A DNA stretch of 10,792 nucleotides, from contig DDIP01000090.1 in NCBI GenBank assembly GCA_002338605.1, forward strand, positions 1-10,792, read 5' to 3'. Positions within the stretch are counted from its first letter, which is position 1. Each line of letters opens with the position of its first letter. Positions 5,987 to 10,792 of the stretch are shown here, in pieces. The translations under genes and the position numbers were made by a program. Source of the stretch: Proteobacteria bacterium UBA1847. Lineage in GTDB: Bacteria > Pseudomonadota > Gammaproteobacteria > Steroidobacterales > Woeseiaceae. The notes beneath the pieces were generated by a model. The model saw only the letters and a list, made by a program, of their open reading frames with translations, made no database searches and was not told where the DNA came from.

Positions 5987-6017
5987 CCGCTAATCGGAGT
6001 TCCAAAGAATCGTGGCT

Positions 6018-6021
6018 GGAG
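6018..6021 (+). promoter_or_regulatory. Ribosome binding site of the RHS gene
   Basis: GGAG lies 7 nt before the ATG at 6029. The frame stays open back to a TAG at 5909, but this RBS, and the signal peptide that begins right after the ATG, fix the start. Confidence 0.6.
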
Positions 6022-6028
6022 TGCAAAC

Positions 6029-9000
6029 ATGAGACCGAATGGCGGATCGCGAATTGCAAAACCTTTGGCGTCACTACTCGTTGTTTCGATGCTCTCGTTG
6101 GGAGCTGCGACGGCAAACGCGGGAATGTGGCAAGTAGCGCAAAGCAAGCCTACAGTTGGGTGGGAAAGTTGGACGCAGTTCGATTGGGGCCCTTATGCTA
6201 CATTCCAAGCCGCCAAAGAAGCAGCGGTTGAATGGTGTAAGACGATTCCAGCTCTTTACGTCGACCCCGAATTACACTGCAAAATCGAATCTGTAACAAC
6301 GGATATAACTGGCCCAATGTATGGCTATACAGACCCCTATTTCGGCGACGACTATATTCCGAACCCTCGGACGTGGGGCCAGTTCTACCACGGCGTAATT
6401 TGGCTTCCAACAGCAAACACAGGATACGTAAGTCGAGTAGCCGTAATTTGGCCGTTGTCGACAACTGACGCGGAATGCGATGCGATAAATGACGGCGACG
6501 TCGTGAGCCCTATAGACCACTACGGTTGTATGGACCCGTCCGATGCCTACGCGTTGATGCCACTTCCGCCACCGTCGGACTGTGATAAAAACTCGCCAGT
6601 ACCACCCATTCCAAATCCGACCAACCCCTGTAACCCAGTCAGCGGCAGTAAAGTTCAACGCGAAGTGGATTTCTTAGAACCTGCTGAAGGCGGTTCTAAA
6701 TTCACACGAATCTACAATAGCAATGGCCCGTACAAAACCGATTCTAATATGCCTGCTGGCTGGCGCCACACCTATTCTCGAACGATCGACGAGGACCCCG
6801 ATCGATGGCCTAAAGTAATATTTGCTGTGCCACCGGAAAATCAGCAATCCTCGTTCTATGGTTCCGCCGCTGAGGCATGCACGGATGGCTTTAATGATAT
6901 GAAAGCGGTCGTGTGGGGCGGGTCCTTATCAAACGCGACACCAACGTTCAAAGGCGGCAATGACTGCGAAATTTCGGAGAACGGTAGTGTTATAGCGTAT
7001 TTTCCCGTTCGCTCCGGCGGCCTTTTCAAAGATTTCAACGCCCCATCAACGTTGAAGACTGTCATCAGGCCCAACGGCACGAGCGTCAAGTTTGAACTCG
7101 ACAACGGCACTTGGGTCAATCGTTTGGACAGTACAACGTCATTGGTGGCATCTGGCAGCGACTGGGTTTATACCGACGCCAATGATACTGAGGAAACCTA
7201 CAATTCCTCGGGCCAGCTCGTGTCGATCACGTATCGAAATGGCCAGACTGAAACGCTCACCTATAACCTGACGTCGGCGCAGGGCGGAGATGATAATTCC
7301 GATACGCTGGATAAAGTCACTGGGCCATTTGGGCATACCATTACATTTGCCTACGATGTAAACGGCATCCTAGAGTCAATTACCACGCCCGACGGTACGA
7401 TCGAATATGCACTCGACTCCAATAATAACCTGGTCTCCGTGACATATCCTGATCTAAGTCTGCGGCAGTATGTCTACGAGGACACCGATCTTCCCAACCA
7501 CCTGACCGGCATCATCGATGAGAATAACGATCGATATGCAACCTGGGCATACGATGACTCGGGCCGCGCCGTTCTGTCTGAACATGCCGGGGGTCAGGAG
7601 GAAGTGCAGATCACGTACAACTCGAACGGCACAACCACCATGACGACGGCGGGCGGTGCGTCATACACATACACGTTCACGACGGAGCAGGGCAACCGTC
7701 GCTTGTCCGCTATATCGGGCGACGTGTGCAGCGCGTGTGCCGGCGGCCACGTCAAGAGCCGAGGCTACGATAGCAACGGCTATGTGTCTGAGGAAACCGA
7801 CTGGAACGATGTCGTGACGAAAACGGCCCGGAACACCCGAGGCCTGGTGGAAACACTCACGGAAGCCTTCGGCGAATCCGAGCAGCGAGTAACAACAACC
7901 CAATGGCACTCAAGCCTTAGGATTCCGACGTCAGTGACCACGCCAATCAACACCACGACTTACACGCACGATGCCGATGGCAATGTGCTTACGGCAACGG
8001 TTGCTGGCGCCGGATTGTCACGCGTATGGACATTTACGTACAACGCCAACGGACAGGTCCTGACGATCGACGGGCCTCGAACCGATGTCACAGACCTGAC
8101 GACACTTACTTATTACAGCTGCTCGATTGGCGGCGAGTGCGGTCAGTTGGAATCAATCACCGATGCGTTAGGACACGTAACGGACTTTGACACTTACGAC
8201 AGCGCCGGTCGACTAACGAAAATGACCGAGCCCAACGGGTTGGAAACCACGTACGCGTACGATGCCAGAGGTCGCATGCTAACGAAGACAGAGACACCGA
8301 CGGTCGGCTCCGCTCGTGTCACGACCTTAACGTATGACGACCTTGGTCAGGTTAGCACGGTTACCTTGCCCAACAGCATTGTGCTCAACTATACCTACGA
8401 TGCGGCTCACTACCTGACCTCGATCGAGGACAGTCTCGGCAATTACATCAATTACACTTATGACTCGATGGGCGACCGCACAGATGAGGAGACCTTCGAT
8501 TCGGGAGACAATCTCGCTCGCGCCATTGAGTGGACCTATGACATCAATCGCCGCGTGGACACCATCGAAAGTGGCGGATTTGTAACAGATCTTGCGTTTG
8601 ACCCGCTGGGCAATTTAACCAGCGAAACGGACCCGGCTAGCGAAGTAACAGCTCATATTTATGACGCGCTGAATCGCCTCGATTCGACGACAGATGCTCT
8701 AAATGGTGTAGCCGAGTTTACGTACGATGCGCATAACAACCTTACTGAGGTTGTGGCTGCGAATGGCGCAACCACTGGCTTCGTTTACGATGCGCTGAAT
8801 AATCTGACGTCCGAGTCTAGCCCCGATCGCGGTACGACAACGTACACTTACGACAATGCGGGCAATGTTGCCACCACAACCGATGCGCGCAGCGTGACCG
8901 TGACGTATACGTACGATGCGCTAAATCGCATCACGTCGGTGAGCTATCCAACATCCTCGGAGAACGTCACTTATACCTACGACCACGCGGCGTCAAACGG

Positions 9001-10792
9001 TTTGGGTCGACTACGCTTTATTAGTGATCAGAGTGGCACGATCACGTATTCATACGACGAATTCGGCAATATTGCCAGCGATGCGCGGCTCATCGACGGC
9101 GTGACTTACACGACCGCGTATGAATACGATGGTGCAAACAACATCACTTCGATCACGTATCCCAGCGGACGAGAAGTAAGCTACGGGCGCAATGGCGCTG
9201 GCCAGATAACATCGGCAACAAGCACCATGTCGAGCGTTGCCAAGAATGTGGTAAGCAGCGCCAGCTACGAGCCGTTCGGCCCTGTCGCTGAAATGACCTA
9301 CGGTAACGGTTTGGACTTTGACTACGAATATGGGTTGGATGGCCGCATTGCCGATATTCTGTCGACTGGCGTTTTTGAAAAAGCCTACAGCTATGATGCG
9401 GCGGCCAATATCGCTGAAATTGAAGACAGTATCGATACGGGGAAGACACAGGATTTTACGTATGATGAACTTCGGCGCCTAAGTGATGAGTCGCCACTCG
9501 TGGGCGACTACGCGCCCAAAGTTTTGGCGCACAACCCTGTTGCTTACTGGCGCCTGGGTGAAACGAGCGGGTCGACAGCCTACGATTCCAGTGGCAATGG
9601 TTATGATTTGCCCTACGTGGACACGTATACGTTGGGCGAGCCGAGCTTGACTGGTGATAGCGATAAGTCGCTGCGAATTCCGACACAAGGTTCGGGGTAC
9701 GCGGGGACGGTTGTGCTCACCGGCGTGTCAGTAAAGGCCCTTGAAACGTGGTTCCAAACGGATTCGACAGCCAACTATCGTGAAATTGTTACACTTCAAA
9801 GCACAAATTCAAGCGTTAGCGTGAAGATCCTGCACCACAAATCAAACGGCTACGTTTGGGTTACGGGCGGGCAATACGGCGGCGGCGTAGTCAGTTCCGA
9901 TGGGCCGGTCACATCAAACGAACCCCACCATGTAGCGGTTTGGTATGAGGCCGCCGCCAATAAGACGTATCTGATGATTGATGGTGTCGTACAGCAAAAC
10001 ACCTATAGCGGCAATGCGTTCAATATTGCGAGCCCAAAAGCTTACATCGCCGCCTTCCAGAATGGTGGTAATCCCTACAAACGCTATCTCGGCTATATAG
10101 ACGAAGTTGCAGTTTACGACAGCGCAATGACAGCCGCTTCGTTCGCCGACCGATTCACTTCGAGAATCGAGTACACCTACGATGCGAACGGTAACCGTAC
10201 AGAACGGGACCAAGGGACGGCGTCAACAGTGCTTGCCTATCAATCAAACTCGAACCGATTGTCGACTATCGACAGTGTTTCCGTGCAGCACGACTTGGCA
10301 GGCAATCGTACTAGTGACCAGGGCGGCAGCAGAACATTTGCGTACAACGATTCAGGGCGACTGTCCGAGGTATTTGTCAATTCTTCATCGGTTGGTTCGT
10401 ATGTGCACAATGCGTTGGGCCAACGCACGAAAAAGACCGTGGGCAGTACCGACACCATCTTCATTTTTGACATATTCGGCAACCTTATCGCGGAGCATGA
10501 CGACCAAGGCATGTTGATTCGGGACTATGTGTGGGTCGATTCCATGCCAGTAGCTCAGATTGAACAGGGTGAGACATTCCACTACTTGCACTTCGATCAC
10601 CTGAATACGCCGCGGATGGCGTCAAATGACAGTCAATCGATCGTCTGGCGCTGGGACAGCGATGCATTCGGTTCTATGGCGGCGAGTGAAGATCCCGATG
10701 GAAACAGTACCAATGTCACAGTAAATTTGCGGTTTCCGGGACAGTATTTTGATGTGGAAACCGGGCTGCATTACAACTACTACCGCACCTAT
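6029..10792 (+). CDS. Secreted RHS/YD-repeat protein with inserted LamG-like domain, C-terminus cut by window
   Basis: 1588 residues are visible and the frame is still open at the window edge. Residues 1-31 are a Sec signal peptide (basic start, LASLLVVSMLSLGAA core, cleavage after ANA). Residues 32-195 form an unrecognised Trp- and Cys-containing domain ending in a Pro-rich stretch. About 199-275 (CNPVSGSKVQREVDF, TRIYNSNGP, GWRHTYSR) is a DUF6531-type RHS entry segment. A long series of YD repeats follows (about 25 units such as YTYDALNRITSV), with a CSAC motif at 567-570. A LamG/concanavalin A-like domain fills about 1170-1376 (PVAYWRLGETSG to YIDEVAVYDSAM), after which YD repeats resume. 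From about 1518 the RHS-associated core begins (YLHFDHLNTPRMAS, WRWDSDAFG, LRFPGQYFDVETGLHYNYYR). RHS repeats build a hollow beta-shell that often encloses a variable C-terminal toxin; that part lies outside the window. A polymorphic toxin or cell-surface adhesin is possible. A secretion-system role is not shown, and no VgrG or PAAR domain is visible. Confidence 0.9.
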   Translation, partial: MRPNGGSRIAKPLASLLVVSMLSLGAATANAGMWQVAQSKPTVGWESWTQFDWGPYATFQAAKEAAVEWCKTIPALYVDPELHCKIESVTTDITGPMYGYTDPYFGDDYIPNPRTWGQFYHGVIWLPTANTGYVSRVAVIWPLSTTDAECDAINDGDVVSPIDHYGCMDPSDAYALMPLPPPSDCDKNSPVPPIPNPTNPCNPVSGSKVQREVDFLEPAEGGSKFTRIYNSNGPYKTDSNMPAGWRHTYSRTIDEDPDRWPKVIFAVPPENQQSSFYGSAAEACTDGFNDMKAVVWGGSLSNATPTFKGGNDCEISENGSVIAYFPVRSGGLFKDFNAPSTLKTVIRPNGTSVKFELDNGTWVNRLDSTTSLVASGSDWVYTDANDTEETYNSSGQLVSITYRNGQTETLTYNLTSAQGGDDNSDTLDKVTGPFGHTITFAYDVNGILESITTPDGTIEYALDSNNNLVSVTYPDLSLRQYVYEDTDLPNHLTGIIDENNDRYATWAYDDSGRAVLSEHAGGQEEVQITYNSNGTTTMTTAGGASYTYTFTTEQGNRRLSAISGDVCSACAGGHVKSRGYDSNGYVSEETDWNDVVTKTARNTRGLVETLTEAFGESEQRVTTTQWHSSLRIPTSVTTPINTTTYTHDADGNVLTATVAGAGLSRVWTFTYNANGQVLTIDGPRTDVTDLTTLTYYSCSIGGECGQLESITDALGHVTDFDTYDSAGRLTKMTEPNGLETTYAYDARGRMLTKTETPTVGSARVTTLTYDDLGQVSTVTLPNSIVLNYTYDAAHYLTSIEDSLGNYINYTYDSMGDRTDEETFDSGDNLARAIEWTYDINRRVDTIESGGFVTDLAFDPLGNLTSETDPASEVTAHIYDALNRLDSTTDALNGVAEFTYDAHNNLTEVVAANGATTGFVYDALNNLTSESSPDRGTTTYTYDNAGNVATTTDARSVTVTYTYDALNRITSVSYPTSSENVTYTYDHAASNGLGRLRFISDQSGTITYSYDEFGNIASDARLIDGVTYTTAYEYDGANNITSITYPSGREVSYGRNGAGQITSATSTMSSVAKNVVSSASYEPFGPVAEMTYGNGLDFDYEYGLDGRIADILSTGVFEKAYSYDAAANIAEIEDSIDTGKTQDFTYDELRRLSDESPLVGDYAPKVLAHNPVAYWRLGETSGSTAYDSSGNGYDLPYVDTYTLGEPSLTGDSDKSLRIPTQGSGYAGTVVLTGVSVKALETWFQTDSTANYREIVTLQSTNSSVSVKILHHKSNGYVWVTGGQYGGGVVSSDGPVTSNEPHHVAVWYEAAANKTYLMIDGVVQQNTYSGNAFNIASPKAYIAAFQNGGNPYKRYLGYIDEVAVYDSAMTAASFADRFTSRIEYTYDANGNRTERDQGTASTVLAYQSNSNRLSTIDSVSVQHDLAGNRTSDQGGSRTFAYNDSGRLSEVFVNSSSVGSYVHNALGQRTKKTVGSTDTIFIFDIFGNLIAEHDDQGMLIRDYVWVDSMPVAQIEQGETFHYLHFDHLNTPRMASNDSQSIVWRWDSDAFGSMAASEDPDGNSTNVTVNLRFPGQYFDVETGLHYNYYRTY

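Larger units (their letters stand above)
5452..6028. other. 577-bp gap without a convincing gene, between srap and the RHS gene
   Basis: No reading frame on either strand here has a recognisable product or good start signals. The stretch contains a 12-bp palindrome and an interrupted inverted repeat just after srap (5453-5519), a 9-bp inverted repeat with a nested small hairpin (5636-5683), two TCCG/CGGA-type inverted repeats (5895-5906, 5986-5998) and two TTGACA hexamers (5942, 5958) before the RHS start. There is no tRNA. It could hold the right end of the integrative element together with the promoter of the RHS gene. Confidence 0.5.

Noticed and set aside
5866..6147. 93-codon minus-strand frame across the RHS promoter and signal peptide region.
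   Set aside because: It is the antisense shadow of the RHS start and contradicts the strong coding signal on the plus strand.
6272..10667. Many minus-strand open frames across the RHS gene.
   Set aside because: They are shadows of the repeated YD codons; the plus-strand frame is continuous from 6029 to the window edge with clear protein motifs.

Overview
The window reads as chromosomal DNA of a Gram-negative proteobacterium, probably a gammaproteobacterium. The reasons are the acidic DDDIPF tip of a single-stranded DNA-binding protein at the left edge, a Sec-exported RHS/YD-repeat protein at the right, and a type of recombinase module known mainly from marine and clinical gammaproteobacteria. 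Base composition looks moderate throughout by eye. The genus cannot be named from the sequence.

Layout: (1) 1-122, the 3' end of ssb. (2) 123-275, a short AT-rich gap with a perfect DnaA-box sequence, an interrupted inverted repeat and a 10-bp palindrome; this is the likely left end of an inserted element. (3) 276-5451, four tightly packed co-oriented genes overlapping by 8, 8 and 1 nt: a complete tyrosine recombinase (IntA-like, 401 aa), a tyrosine-recombinase-fold protein lacking the box II histidine (Tfp-like, 518 aa), a large complete tyrosine recombinase with a C-terminal Cys cluster (IntB-like, 670 aa) and a small basic coiled-coil protein (Srap-like, 138 aa). Order, sizes and features match the intA-tfp-intB-srap core of strand-biased circularizing integrative elements (SEs, the Tn6283 type). 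The names come from memory of that literature, not from a search. (4) 5452-6028, 577 bp with no convincing gene but several inverted repeats and a possible promoter. (5) 6029-10792, a very large secreted RHS/YD-repeat protein, open at the right edge, with a LamG-like (concanavalin A-fold) domain inserted among its YD repeats.

How it fits together: the four-gene block is most simply a self-contained integration and circularization module that landed immediately downstream of ssb. The three recombinase-fold proteins plus the small protein are probably made from one transcript with translational coupling and may act as one complex. Whether the RHS gene is cargo of the element or resident DNA beyond its right end cannot be decided here, because no confident pair of element ends is visible. 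The most unexpected local signals are two palindromes only 3 bp apart inside the 3' part of the tfp-like gene (2928-2947 and 2951-2964) and the DnaA-box plus AT-rich segment between ssb and the first recombinase.
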